Shown piece after piece: positions 1 through 10,950 of a stretch of DNA of 64,000 nt. Below the pieces are notes generated by a model. The model saw only the letters and a program-made list of their open reading frames with translations, made no database searches and was not told where the DNA came from. Source of the stretch: Melastoma dodecandrum (taxonomy: Eukaryota > Streptophyta > Magnoliopsida > Myrtales > Melastomataceae); assembly GCA_029817715.1 (NCBI GenBank), contig JARUPY010000397.1:5766001-5830000 (forward strand), written 5' to 3'. A program made the position numbers and the translations under genes. Every line of letters begins with the position of its first letter. Within the stretch, counting starts at the first letter, position 1.

Positions 1-1494
1 CACCCATGATTTCAGTCAGCCTTCTCTATGGATGAATCCCAAAACAGGCACAACCACAAGGCTGGCTTGGCTTGGCTAGGCTTATTCAGGGACAAAAGCC
101 CAGTAGCTCATTCTGTTAGTAATATCGGGTCGATACTTATGCCGAGTTCAGTATACAAGTTCGACGAAATTCCGTTCTAAAACTAATTATTTGTGGAGGA
201 AGTAGTCCGCTAGGCTTTATACGCTTGACTCTTCTCTCTTTCCGATAGGGATTGAATTTGCACTACTGTGATGTAACACGCTCGCCTACACACCCACCAA
301 ATGAAGTTCGTCAAAACATCGACTTGGCAATCCATATTTTATTGCAGGTCCACCCTGTTCAAGCTTTATACCAACTAAAATAAGCAAAGAAATGGATAGA
401 AACGTATCTGAGAATGTGCTGCACCCCCAAGATCTACCTATTCGGAAACAGGATGTTTCGATTCATAAAAAGAAAAAACGACTCAAAAGTTTGTCAGGTC
501 TCGCATCAGTCAAGCAGGGGATGCGATAACAAATTCCGAGTGTATGAAAAAGGGTGTCCTAGGCAACGGGGCGCGAAGTTCGCTTGGGAGGAGGAGTCGA
601 CCAACCAGCTCAGCTCCCTTTTGTTGACAAAACAATAACCATCTCGTTGACAGCCATTGGATATGAACCAAAGGAAAGGTAATAAAATGCCTACAATGAA
701 CAATTTAGTCCAACCAAATGTGTGCTCATGAGAATGTTTGGTTCCTAGAAATTCAATTTACTACTACCACCCACTTCCACTTCATCTAGTATATAAAATG
801 ACAAGTGTACCTCTTCTTTCGGCTGATGATATGATTGAGCTGCTACTACTACTACACGGGTTTTACTTTTACAGCATCACTTCTTAAGCGAACACAATGT
901 TTTACTTTTACAGCATCACTTCTTAAGCGAACACAAGTGCCGGACAGAGCAGAATGGAATGGCACCGTCTAAACCTTTCTCATCCATGTGCCTTTTTTAT
1001 CTCCTGCCGTCCGAGGCGAGTGGTCTCCCTTCGGCTGGGCTGTAGCATTTCATACAGCTTTTAGTAGCAAAAAAATGATTACCTCCAGGTAGTCATTTGG
1101 AAAAATTACCTAATGAATGAATGATAAATTCAGACATCCCTCTTTCAACTGCCAGCACTAGTAGCAGCCACGCCACAGCCCTGAGGTAATTTTAAGAGGA
1201 AGGCCACTTCGCTTCTCCCGGTTTTAGCGCATAATTCCTGCGTCAATCCTGTGCATAGAGACCCAAACAGCTTCAGTGGCTGACAGACAGACAGACAGAT
1301 GGACGGCCAGACTCATCATATATACATTTAGAGAGCAAGGAGACGTTGGGGTCACAATTTGGCCTTTTTCTCATCTTTCTTCTTTCGTCCCCTTGGAAAT
1401 TAAACCCAAACCTTCTATGTGAAATCTCCCCAAAGAATCCCATACCACCAATTCCCTCGTCCATCTTTCCTCGTGCCTCTCCAGTTTAAGCAAC
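1..1494. other. intergenic DNA upstream of the DUF1635 gene
   Basis: I see no gene here. The short ORFs show no recognisable domain. A 38-bp perfect tandem duplication lies at 860-936 (listed separately). The last few hundred bases probably contain the promoter and 5' untranslated region of the gene starting at 1495, but I could not fix a TATA box with confidence. Confidence 0.5.
860..937. repeat. 39-bp unit duplicated in tandem
   Basis: The 38-base string starting GTTTTACTTTTACAGC occurs at 860-897 and again, without mismatch, at 899-936. The repeat period is 39 bp. Perfect identity suggests a recent local duplication. Confidence 0.9.
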
Positions 1495-2414
1495 ATGGAG
1501 GATGGGCCACTCTCGCTTCCCAACCAGACTTACCATGGCCAACGGAAGGTAAATGTCAGTCTGACCATACTAGTACAGTTCTTAATTTATCCAGAGTGCG
1601 ACACTAGAATCGGTTACTTCTCTCGCCTACATATCCCTTGTTTAAGCTAAAAGCTCGTTGGAATATCTCATGGTGCATTTTCCTGCCATCGTCATTTCAG
1701 AGCGTGGAAGGGTTACAACATTCTCTGTTTTGTGTTGATCTGGAGCTGAAGAATACAAGGCAAGCAGTTCGAGAAGAACTAAGGAAAAGAGACGAGCGAC
1801 TAACCACCCTGAAAGGATTGCTGGATAAAACCGTTTCGGAGAGGAATGAAGCCGAGAACAAGAGCAGGAAGCTATTTCTAGAAAGGTTCCTCATGCAGCA
1901 ACTAGCAGCAGCAGGCCCTACAACAGGAATTTCAGAAATAGAGGATGGATCGAGAAGAGGAATTGATCCGAGAAATCCCTTCTCATTGTCTGATTGTGAA
2001 GAAAGCACAGTGTCCTGCCCAGGAATTCACACAGTTCATCCGCAGTTTCCGGCAGCTCAAACTTGCGAGACAGACTCGACAGGGTTAGTGCGAACAAAGC
2101 CTTTGCCAGAAAAGGGTAAGCTTTTGCAAGCAGTGTTGAAAGCTGGTCCGTTACTCCAGACCCTTCTACTAGCTGGGCCACTTCCTCAATGGAGACGCCC
2201 GCCCCCGCCACTCACGTCAACTGATATCCCACCGGCAAGAATGCCTTCATTGCCACGAGCACTAGCACCGCCCACTGAATTTATCCTAAAAGACATAATT
2301 ATTAACACAAGTAGTGCCACCTGCAAAATCATTGAAGACTACACTGCAGCAACAGGAAAAAGAGCACTCTGCTACACCCACCAGCACCTACACAAGAGAA
2401 GGAAAGTACCGTAA
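1495..2414 (+). CDS. DUF1635 family protein (2 exons)
   Basis: Function is unknown; this is a plant-specific family sometimes labelled TOX/HMG-like without real support. I read exon 1 as 1495-1548 and exon 2 as 1701-2414, with a GT-AG intron that keeps the frame, giving 255 residues. The N-terminal third has the family's charged helical segment (DLELKNTR..VREELRKRDERL, then a spacing of SERNEAENK), probably a coiled coil. The C-terminal half holds the family signature LPEKGKLLQAVLKAGPLLQT followed by a proline-rich PQWRRPPPPL block, and the protein ends in a basic KRRKV tail. The start was chosen because the ATG at 1495 gives a short exon ending in AAG|GTAAAT in the right phase. It is next to a transposon-rich region but is itself unbroken. 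Confidence 0.8.
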
Positions 2415-3107
2415 GAGTTGTTCTCCACTAACCAGCAGACATCACGAAGGGGAAGGCAATTTTCAGCAGCCAAATGTGCTTAATGGAAGAATATAAAAGA
2501 AGCAAAGCCCAGAGAGGTGGCTGACTGGGGTTATAGAGATAATGGAATGGCAGAAGACAACATTCTAGCTCCTTTATCCTCAGTAGCTGAAGTTAAATTT
2601 CTCATTCGTGAATGGAAGACTCTTGTTCCTCTGTAACATTTTTAAAGGTTCATATGAATCCCCAAGCCCTCTCGATTTCCTAACATGACGCTAACAACTC
2701 GAGCAGGGTAGAATAATTTACACACTCAAAACTTTGAATGATGTGCATTCACAGACTTGTTAGCTCTTTTGAAGGCAAGCATTCAACACTGCAAAAGATA
2801 AAAAAAACTGAACTGGGAAGAAAGGGCATTGCGAAATCTCTTGAATTGGTGCAATAATTACACATGGAATGATTAAGATACATAAATAAGTTATCCGAGA
2901 TTTGATTTTCCGGTTATCCAGAAAAACAAAACTCCCCCCACATCAACTGGGAAAAATAGTAACCTATGTTCCTGAAATCAGTGAATGGCAGAACTACTAC
3001 AAACAAGGAATGTATCCATACTAAAGCACAGTTCTCGGAATCAAAATTCATCTGGAGAATCAGCTTGCCCTTCCATAGTTAATTCCTACAGAGCATAATG
3101 AGAGCTG
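2415..3107. other. gap between DUF1635 gene and ligase pseudogene
   Basis: This AT-rich stretch holds the likely 3' untranslated region of the DUF1635 gene. I see no coding segment, RNA gene or clear repeat in it. Confidence 0.5.
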
Positions 3108-3950
3108 CTATCCTATATGACAATAATGAAGAGCCATTGATTCTCGATCGTCCTCCACTTCATCTTCATTGTTCTGGTGATTATGTTTTTGTGCACTGTC
3201 CAGCTCCGCAATCTGAAATCGGACAATGACATACAGAAAATCAAATTAGCCAAGTTCAACCTTTAATTAGAGAATTCACCAACATGCATGCTACTGTCTC
3301 AATTAGCCCCATAAAAATGTATGCTCAATATATTAGTTTAAGAAGGCTGAGAGGTCACCTCCTCCGCTGATGTGGCCTGTTCAGGCGCTTTATCCTCACA
3401 GATGCGAATTAATCGGGGGAATCGCAGTGAGATACCCTTCAAACAAGAGCTTATGATGTGATGATATAATTACATTTTTCTATCAAAAGTCGAGAACAAG
3501 AACAGCAACAGGTCTTTAGAAATAAAGCAGCTTCTTCGAAGCAATGGAATGTGCTTAACCTTGTCAGCATCCACTACGCCCATTGCCAGCACAATGAACT
3601 GGACTTATGGTTAAATCTGCAGCTTCGACCTCCCAAACCTGTAATAAACATGCATATGGTCACTAACTTCCTGTATGGGGATAAGATCAAGCAGAGGCTA
3701 CAAGGTAAAAGAGGACACATAAAGCCTCTGAACAAAAGAAATAAAAAAATAACACAATTACCTCAGTGGGCTGAAACCACACGTCGGGACTGAATGACTC
3801 CGAGTATCTGTAATACGACTGAAAGGGACAAGGAATAAGTTGTAGCCAAATATCTGCGTTGTTAGCCGGCATGTGGGAAAACTTTCCCTTGAATATGCAC
3901 ATCAGAGACAGAGACAGAGAGGCCAACCCTGGGCTTTGAAATAACTTTCA
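3108..3950 (-). pseudogene. DNA ligase 1 pseudogene, C-terminal exons
   Basis: Reading the minus strand, several exons of the C-terminal (OB-fold) part of replicative DNA ligase 1 are recognisable. In transcript order they are: KVISKP at the upper edge, then SYYRYSESFSPDVWFQPTE (about 3768-3822), VWEVEAADLTISPVH (about 3565-3637), [19 protein letters not shown] (about 3370-3442), and a last exon 3108-3212 ending QKHNH..NNEDEVEDD.. and a stop. The VWEVEAADLTISPVH exon carries one extra base after the His codon, which throws the rest of the exon out of frame and into a stop. The RIRED-type motif has Arg replaced by Cys. Intron-like spacers remain, so this is a decayed gene copy, not a retrocopy. 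Its upstream exons continue beyond the copia insertion at 10468. Confidence 0.8.
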
Positions 3951-3955
3951 ACCTC
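3951..3955. repeat. target-site duplication ACCTC, left copy
   Basis: ACCTC lies directly before the terminal TGTTG of the copia element and matches ACCTC at 10463-10467. Five bases is the usual length for copia insertions. Confidence 0.85.
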
Positions 3956-4974
3956 TGTTGTCCGTTGATTGTGACGAAGAGGGGGTGAATTAGTCTTTTT
4001 AGGTTGAATAGAACTTTATTGAAAAATTCACAAAACCCTCACAGCGAAAGACTTAGCTTCTGTTGATCTACAGAAACTTGTAGGCAAATTGGAACACAAT
4101 ATTTTATAGTGGTTCGGTGAATACACTTACATCCACTTTCGGTCGCTTTCACTAATACTTGTAAATAGTGATTATAATTGTAGAAGGTAAACCCTTCTGT
4201 GATACAAGAAAATAATTTCTTTAACCACGGGGCGGTAAAACTAGCCTAACCAATGCAAGAAACTCTCTTGCTGAGTTTGAGATGAGTCTATGTCAAATCA
4301 CAGTGAAATCAACCAGACTTGGCGAGCACAGAACCTTGGCAGAAAGATTCAGTCTTCTGTGACACAGTAGCCGGCTGTCCCTTTTGTGGATCTGCGATCA
4401 GACTTGATGACGCTTTCACCACGTGTTCGGACGTCGTAGGATGGACTTCTCTTTTTGTATTTTTAATATAATCTGCAAAACAAAGAGAATAACAGTCTAC
4501 AGAAGGTTACAGTCCCTCACCACTTGCGCCTACTACAGAAACCTTCTCTTGGACCTGTTGTACGCCCACCCGCTGTTACGAACAGCTTCCCGGGCCAAGT
4601 CCTTCAGCTTCGTAGCTACCAATGCACAACTGCTGCAAACAAATAGACAAACAGATAACAGACTATAGAAGGTTAAACCTGCTACGGACTCCTTCTCTCC
4701 GACCAACTCTGTCGTCGACTCGCCAACCAGTAACCCTTCTCCCCACTCCCTGTTGTACGCAGTTCGACGTTACGGACAGTGTTTCGGTCTCCCCAGACCA
4801 CCGGCGTCCCCGAAGCAGCTTCAACCCTCTGTCGTCACCTCATGTGAGAACGCTCGCTTGGAGAATTCGTCATGCACACTCACACACACGTTAAAGCACC
4901 ACAATAACGTTATAGGAATTGTCAAGACTTGCCATGCTCAGTTAAAAACCTAAATGAATTGTTTTTCTGTTTTT
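3956..4974 (-). repeat. 3' LTR remnant of the copia element
   Basis: This segment aligns along its length with 8549-about 9596, with scattered substitutions and small indels, and shares the terminal CACCCCCTCTTCGTCACAATC-like end. Compared with the complete 5' LTR it lacks the first roughly 870 bp. At about 4974 the LTR joins directly to reverse-transcriptase coding sequence. Confidence 0.85.
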
Positions 4975-6703
4975 CTTGAGAGTACCCTTTGGCAACAAGT
5001 CGTGCCGTGTTTCTTACAATAGTACCTGATTCATTGAGTTTATTCCTGAATACCCATTTAATTCAAATAATGGAACGGTTATCTGGTTTAGGGACAAGTG
5101 TCCACACTTTGTTCATTTCGAATTGATTAAGCTCATCTTGCATTGCGAGAATCCAATCTGGATCATCAAGAGTTCATCTATTCCATCTGGTTCTTTCTGC
5201 GAAAGAAATGCAGAATGTTCATACTAGGCATTTACAGAACGTCTCGTCTGAATGCCTCTATCAAAGTCTCCTATTACCTGGTCAATAGGATGTTGTTTTT
5301 GATATAGAGCAGGTGCTCTTATATCATTTTGTTGATTATTCTGAGAAGATATCGACAGTTTGTTCATGTTCTCTTCAAGAATCGTGAACAGAAGGTCCGT
5401 TACCTTCTCTTCCTGCCTAAGAAGGTTTGTATAGAGCTTTCTATAGGTTCAAAAGATATTACTTGATTTGTATTATCTTCTATTGGTGAGTCATTAATTT
5501 TTACATTAATTGACTCTTCTATGGTAGAAGTCCTTTTGTTAAGGACTCTATAGGCTTTGCTAGACAGTGAGTATCTTAAAAAGATACCTTCATCTGATTT
5601 AGCATCAAATTTCCCGAGATTATCCTTAGAAGGTCTCAGTATAAAACATGAACTTTCAAAGGCATGAAAATAGGAAATATTCGGTATTCTCCCCCTATAT
5701 AGTTGATAGGGAGTTTTCTCTAATTTGGGTCTTAGTAGTACCTTATTAGAGATATCTCAGGCTGCATTTACAGCTTCTGCCCAAAGGTTCTGTGGAACAT
5801 TGCTATCACAAATCATGGTTCTTGCTATGTCTATAAGAGTTCGATTATTCCTTTCTGCGACTCCATTCTGTTGAGGAGTATAAGGAGCAGAGAAGTTGTG
5901 ATCGATACATTGTTCATCACAGAAGGTAGCGAATTCATGGTTTTCAAACTCTGTACCATGATCCGTTCGTATAGCTTTTACAGAAGATCTATTTTCATTC
6001 TGTAATTGCTTAGCGAGCTTTATGAAAGATTCAAATGCATCGCTTTTATGAGTCAAAAACTTGTCCCAGGTGTATCTAGAGTAGTCATCCACTTCTACTA
6101 GACAGTACTTCTACCACCAATACTTTGAACTCTAGTAGGACCAAATAGATCCATATGTTGAAGTTTCAAAGGTTGAGTAGTAGAAATCTCATACTTAGAC
6201 TTGAATGAAGATTTAGTTTGCTTACCAAGTGAACAAGCTTCATAGAAGTTGTCTTGCTCGAATTTGATATTATGCAAGCCTTTTACCAATTCTTTTCTAG
6301 CAAGCTTAGATAGCAATTGACGGTTGAAATGTCCTAACCTTCTATGCCAAAGATGAGTTTCGTCTTTGACAAACAGAAGACAACTTTATGTAGCACAGAA
6401 GCTCTCACGTGTTAATGTGTAGATGTTCTTTTTTCGATTTCCAATGAAGTGAACTTCATTGTTTAGGATACCAGAACATTTATCTGGATAAAAGGTTATA
6501 GTATAGCCTTTATCACAAAGCTGGCTAATGCTCAGCAAGTTATGTTTAAGTTCTGTAACCAATAGAACCTCTTCTATAACCATAGAGTCAGGACTTCCAA
6601 TAGTTCCTGTTCCGATGACAGAGCCTTTGTTATTGTTACCGAATTTAACAGAACCATCGTTCTGTAAAGTCAGCTTAGAAAATTTGGATGGATCTCCGGC
6701 CAT
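4975..6703 (-). pseudogene. copia pol remnant: protease, integrase, partial RT
   Basis: In minus-strand order: a protease with YLDSGCSRHMAG (catalytic DSG; about 6690-6725 at its start) followed by an FGNNNKG segment; integrase with its pre-integrase zinc region (about 6316-6230, where one expected Cys reads Tyr in FYEACSLGK), catalytic core with LQHMDLFGPT, RTDHGTEF and QQNGVAERNNRT (D,D,E present); and the first part of reverse transcriptase with DDPDWILAMQDELNQFE and ARLVAKGYSQE. RT stops at GYSQE because the rest of RT, RNase H and the polypurine tract are deleted. A stop replaces Gly in the GTKW motif, and frames change several times. Confidence 0.85.
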
Positions 6704-6739
6704 GTGTCTTGAGCAGCCACTGTCTAGATACCATTCACT

Positions 6740-7797
6740 TTATGTAGCTTCTGTTCGAAGACAGAATTGACCTTTTATAGAGTTTTGAGTTTCTGTGTGA
6801 GTAGTTACGCACATTAGTGCTTGTTCTTCCTCATTATCAGAATCTTCAATATCTGCCCAAGCAATCATAGCTTTCTTGGGTTTCGTTTGTACATAAGCTT
6901 TTTCCTTCTCCTTAAGTAAAGGACATTCAGATTTGATATGTCCTCTCTTATTGCATTCATAGCATCTGATCATCTTAGGATCAGGTTGATTTTCACGTTT
7001 CTGATTTCTTTTATTGCAATGTCTTTTGGAGGCGAACCGCAGAAGGCGTTTAGCAATAATAGCGAGTTCATCATCCGAATCAGCTTGTGCCTCATTATCA
7101 GAACCTTCTGCTGGTTCTTCTGATGCTTTGAAAGCTACCAAGGCTCTTTTTATGTCTAGGTGAGAGGTTCTTTCCATCTCATACGACATTAGAGAACTCA
7201 TTAATTGATCTAATCGAAGAGTAGAAAGATCATTGGCTTCCTCTATAGCCGTTTTCTTGGCTTCCCAAGATTTGGGTAGAGTGCGTAGAACCTTTCTTAC
7301 TAATTCGGAATTAGTATAGTGTTTGCTAAATGAGTTAAGACATCTACCAGGAGGTTGAGTCTCTGGAATATTTGTTCTACAGATTCTTCGCCTTTCATGG
7401 TAAAGTTCTCATATTGATGAATTAAGAAATTCATCTTAGTTTATCTAATCTGGTTTGTCCCGACATACATGGTGACAAGTTTATCCCAAATTTCCTTGCC
7501 CGAAGTGCAAGTGGAGACTTTAACGAATTCACTTTCTAACATAGCACTAAACATTAAGTACTTAGCCGTCTTAGTGAATCGTTTGATCCTAAGGCACTCC
7601 CGTGTAGGACGACCATCAGGACCAATTTGTAGTTCAATCGGTATAGAAGGTGGAGCATCTTCTATGAAGGACCACAAATCATTATCGATTACATCAACAA
7701 ATGCAGTCATTCTAATTTTCCAATAGGAAAAATTCTTACCATCAAATATGGGAGGATTCCCAATATGTGGTTTCGGTACGTAATAGTTGTCACCCAT
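6740..7797 (-). pseudogene. copia gag remnant with CCHC knuckle
   Basis: The N-terminal part (7797-7441) starts MGDNYYVPKPHIGNPPIFDG and continues with the NFSYWKIRM motif typical of copia gag, ending in an early stop after YVGTNQIR. After an out-of-frame stretch the C-terminal part (7201-6740) contains the nucleocapsid knuckle CYECNKRGHIKSEC, followed by acidic sequence leading into protease. The stop and the frame breaks mean no full-length Gag can be made. Confidence 0.85.
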
Positions 7798-7834
7798 TTT
7801 TCAACCTACAGAAGGTTCAGGCTTCTATAAAGAC

Positions 7835-8548
7835 CAATAGAACCTTAGAAGTGAATCTCAATACTCAAAAGCTTCTGTAGGATTGAAAGTGGCGTTGTCT
7901 GATAATCAAATCACTATAAAATAAAGCAAGAATACCATATTGTCTAATTCCACAAAAACCTTGAAGTTTCAGCAGAAGAAAATAACACAATAGCGATTTT
8001 AAGCGTATAACAGGTATCGCCTTCTGTAGGATATAACTGAGCACTCAAGCTTTTGTAGAATCCTATTTTAATACAAATGGTTGAATTCTAGCAGAGCTAT
8101 GAGTACTATAGAAAGAAACCAATTTGTGATAACAATAGAGCATAAGCTTTTGTATAGTAGGAATCGAGCGCGTAGAAGGTACGAGCTGCTATAGGATCTC
8201 AACAAGCTGTAAAGCTTTCGTTGGAATCCGTTTTGATACAAATTGTTGGATTCTAACAAAGCATAGAGCTTCTGTAGAATAAAACAAATTTGAGACAGTT
8301 ACAGAGCGTAAGTTTCTATAGAGTATGAACTGAGCGCAATAGAAGGTACAACCTTCTATAGGATCTCAACAAGCTGTAAAGCTTTCGTTGGAGTCCGCTC
8401 TAGTACCAATTGTTGGATTCAAACAGAGAACAAAGCTTCTGTGGAAAACAACAAAGTGGTGATAATCAAAGAGCTTACAGAAGGTTCAAGCTGCTATAAG
8501 ATCTCAATGAGCGGTTAAGCTTCTGTTGATACCTGCTCTAATACCAAT
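7835..8548 (-). repeat. degenerate tandem repeats in the copia leader
   Basis: Between the 5' LTR and gag a unit of about 140-170 bp recurs. Matching landmarks are GGATATAACTGAGC near 8029, GGATCTCAACAAGCTG at 8194 and again at 8361, and a shorter diverged copy near 8500. Each copy also carries a sequence like the primer binding site (for example GTACCAATTG on the plus strand near 8403) and AGAAGGT motifs. Only the copy next to the LTR can be the true primer binding site. Confidence 0.7.
8536..8548 (-). promoter_or_regulatory. retrotransposon primer binding site
   Basis: On the minus strand the sequence just inside the 5' LTR reads TTGGTATTAGAGC, differing at one base from the usual TGGTATCAGAGC complement of the 3' end of initiator methionine tRNA. 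Its place fixes the LTR boundary at 8549. Confidence 0.75.
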
Positions 8549-10462
8549 TGATGGCCCTTTGATTGTGACGAAGAGAGGGGGTGAATTAGTCTTTAGCTCG
8601 AATAGAACTTTCTCAACAAACTCACTTAACCCTCACAGCGGAAGACTTAGCTTCTATTGATTTATAAAAACTTAAAGGCAAATTGGTCACAATGTTTCAT
8701 AGTGGTTCAGTGAACACACCTACATCCAATTTTGATCGCTTTCACTAATACTTATAAATAGTGATTACAGATGTAGAAGGTAAAACCTTCTGTGGTACAA
8801 GAAAATAATTCTTTAACCATGGGGTGGTAAGACTAGCCTAACCAATGCAAGAAATTCTCTTGCTAAGTTTGTGATGAGTCTAGGTCGAATCACAAGGAAA
8901 TCAACCGGACTTGGCGAGCACAGAACCTTGGCTGGAAGCTTCAGCCTTCTATGACGTAGTAGCAGGTTGTCCCTTCTATGGATCTGTGATCAGACTTGAT
9001 GACGCTTCCACCACGTGTTCGGACGTCTTAGGATGGACTTCTCTTTTTGTATTTTTGATATAATCTGTAAAACAAAGAGAATAACAGTCTACGGAAGGTT
9101 GCAGTCCCTCACCACTTGCGGCTGCTACATAAACCTTCTCTTGGACCTGTTGTACGCCCACCCGGCGCTACGGACAGCTTCCCGGGCCAAGTGCTTCAGT
9201 TTCGTAGCCACCAACGCCTACGTAGTGGCTTCACCAATGCACATCTGCTGCAAACAAATAGACAAACAGATAACATACTACAGAAGGTTAAGCCTACTAC
9301 GGACTCCTTCTCTCCGACCAACACTGTATGCCGACTTGCCAACCAGCAACCCTTCTCCCCAGGCCCTATTGCACGCAGTCCGACGTTAGGGACAGTGTTC
9401 TGTCAAGTCCCTCGAATCTATAACTACCGGCGTCCCCGAAGCGGCTTCAACCCGTTGTAGTCACCTCTTGCGAGAACGCTCGCCCGGAGAATCCGTCCTG
9501 CGTACTCACACACACGTTAAAGCACCACAATAACGTTGTAGGAATTGCCAAGAATTACCACGCTCAGTTAAAACCCTAAATGAATTGTTTTTGTGTTTTT
9601 CTTTTACAGTGGTTCCGTTCTTCTGTTATTAAGGAAACTTATTTTTCTAAAAGCAAATTGCGACCATATTTATTCCTTTGATGCATAAAATAATTGGGAA
9701 CAAATTCCATTTGATTTCGCAACAATCAAATTATCCAATCACCAGATATTGCGTTACAGAAGGTTGGAGCCAAATTTTGTCAACAATCTTCTATAGTTTG
9801 AAAGAAAAAATATTTTAATTCCAACCTAATAATTTTGATTATAGGCTCGTGCATTTATCCATTATGGACTTTCAAAATTAATTTCGTTTTAATTTGATGT
9901 TTTAATCCCCATATAGAAATTCGGCCAGAATAGAGAGACAACCTTCTATTGATGGAAATAATCGATCATTTATTTCCAAAATGAGATAATTCGTTTCATA
10001 TAGGTTTGACATTGTATCTGGACGAAATTTATCTGAAAAGTTTATTTGAAAGTGTTTTCTAAATAACATTATCCGTTAACGAAGGTTTGATAGAAATTTC
10101 AAAAAATAACAAAATAATTTCATTTGATTAGGAAAAATATTTTATTTTTGACATCAAATAATTTGTGTTTCCAAATAACTATTTAATATTAATTTAAATA
10201 ATATTCCTAAGAATATTCCTCATTTTAATTAACAAAATAATTAAGATAATCAATAATTAATTAATTATTAAAATATCTAATTATGAAAATATTTTTTAAT
10301 CACGCCATTTAATCTGAAATGATCATTGAAGGATAAAGAAAATATTTTCATTATATTTTTCCTTTATTAGGAAGCATAACATCGTTACAGGAGGTTAAGG
10401 CTTCTGTAAAGTCATAGGAGGTCAAACCTGCTGTATGACACATTATCAAAACCATATCAACA
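8549..10462 (-). repeat. 5' LTR of the copia element (1914 bp)
   Basis: The LTR begins on the minus strand with TGTTGATATGGTTTTGATAATG at 10462 and ends in CCATCA at 8549, next to the primer binding site. It contains many copies of AGAAGGT/ACCTTCT. The part from 8549 to about 9596 matches the 3' LTR remnant; the remainder has no partner in the window because that part of the 3' LTR is deleted. Confidence 0.82.
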
Positions 10463-10467
10463 ACCTC
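10463..10467. repeat. target-site duplication ACCTC, right copy
   Basis: ACCTC directly follows the outer TCAACA end of the element and matches 3951-3955. On both sides the flanking sequence is the same DNA ligase exon. Confidence 0.85.
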
Positions 10468-10880
10468 AGACTGGAAGAATCGTCTTCAAGCATTGTTTCG
10501 GAAAAACCCGTGCCTGTATCACAAACCATAAATAGATAACGTTGACCGTAGTTCGACGCAGATGAAATCACATGATTTAAAATCGTTTTTCCCTCACCAG
10601 TTTTGCATATGATCTTGACTCCTCATTGTTACTGCCATAACAAGCAAGGAGAAAAACACCATATACACCTTCCATATAAACAAGGCCTTATGAGTTCCTC
10701 TTTACACAAAGGTGACAAGACAAACAAGGCATTGGTAGTAAGCAGTATTTAGAAGCATTCCGATTGAAATATCTCTTTCACATCAAGAAACCTCATAATT
10801 TCCTCAACGTCATTAGAAACTATAGCAGTTGAAAACTTAAAGAGAATCCAGGCTAATGAATCGTACAGGTGATGTAAATC
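10468..10880 (-). pseudogene. DNA ligase 1 pseudogene, upstream exons
   Basis: Minus-strand translation gives VCDTGTGFSETMLEDDSSSLR just right of the insertion (compare the family segment around IGTGFSEE.L), GVYGVFLLACYGSNNEE (about 10620-10670), and a more distant piece SNDVEEIMRFLDV (about 10790-10830). Joined across the copia element, SSLR runs straight into LKVISKP at 3950, restoring the ligase order SLRSKVIPKP. Stops and a lost exon between the pieces confirm decay. The copy seems to be cut off near 10900, where the solo LTR begins. Confidence 0.75.
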
Positions 10881-10950
10881 AAATTAAGTTATGACATTTA
10901 CCTTTATTATCTTCTCGAACGCAATTCCTTACGCCGTAATAGTAAGACTG

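Larger units (their letters stand above)
3956..10462 (-). mobile_element. Ty1/copia retrotransposon, SIRE/Maximus-like, internally deleted
   Basis: In sense (minus) orientation the order is: 5' LTR 10462-8549, primer binding site (TTGGTATTAGAGC, close to the initiator-Met tRNA complement) just inside it, repeated leader 8548-7800, gag, protease, integrase, the first part of reverse transcriptase, then a 3' LTR remnant 4974-3956. The outer ends are TGTTG...CAACA and a 5-bp duplication ACCTC flanks them. LTRs near 1.9 kb, beginning with a GGTTTTGAT-type sequence and ending in AATTCACCCCCTCT, point to the SIRE/Maximus lineage. Gag contains one CCHC knuckle, and gene order protease-integrase-RT marks Ty1/copia. 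Gag and pol have stops and frame breaks, so the copy is dead. It sits inside an exon of the ligase 1 pseudogene. Confidence 0.88.
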
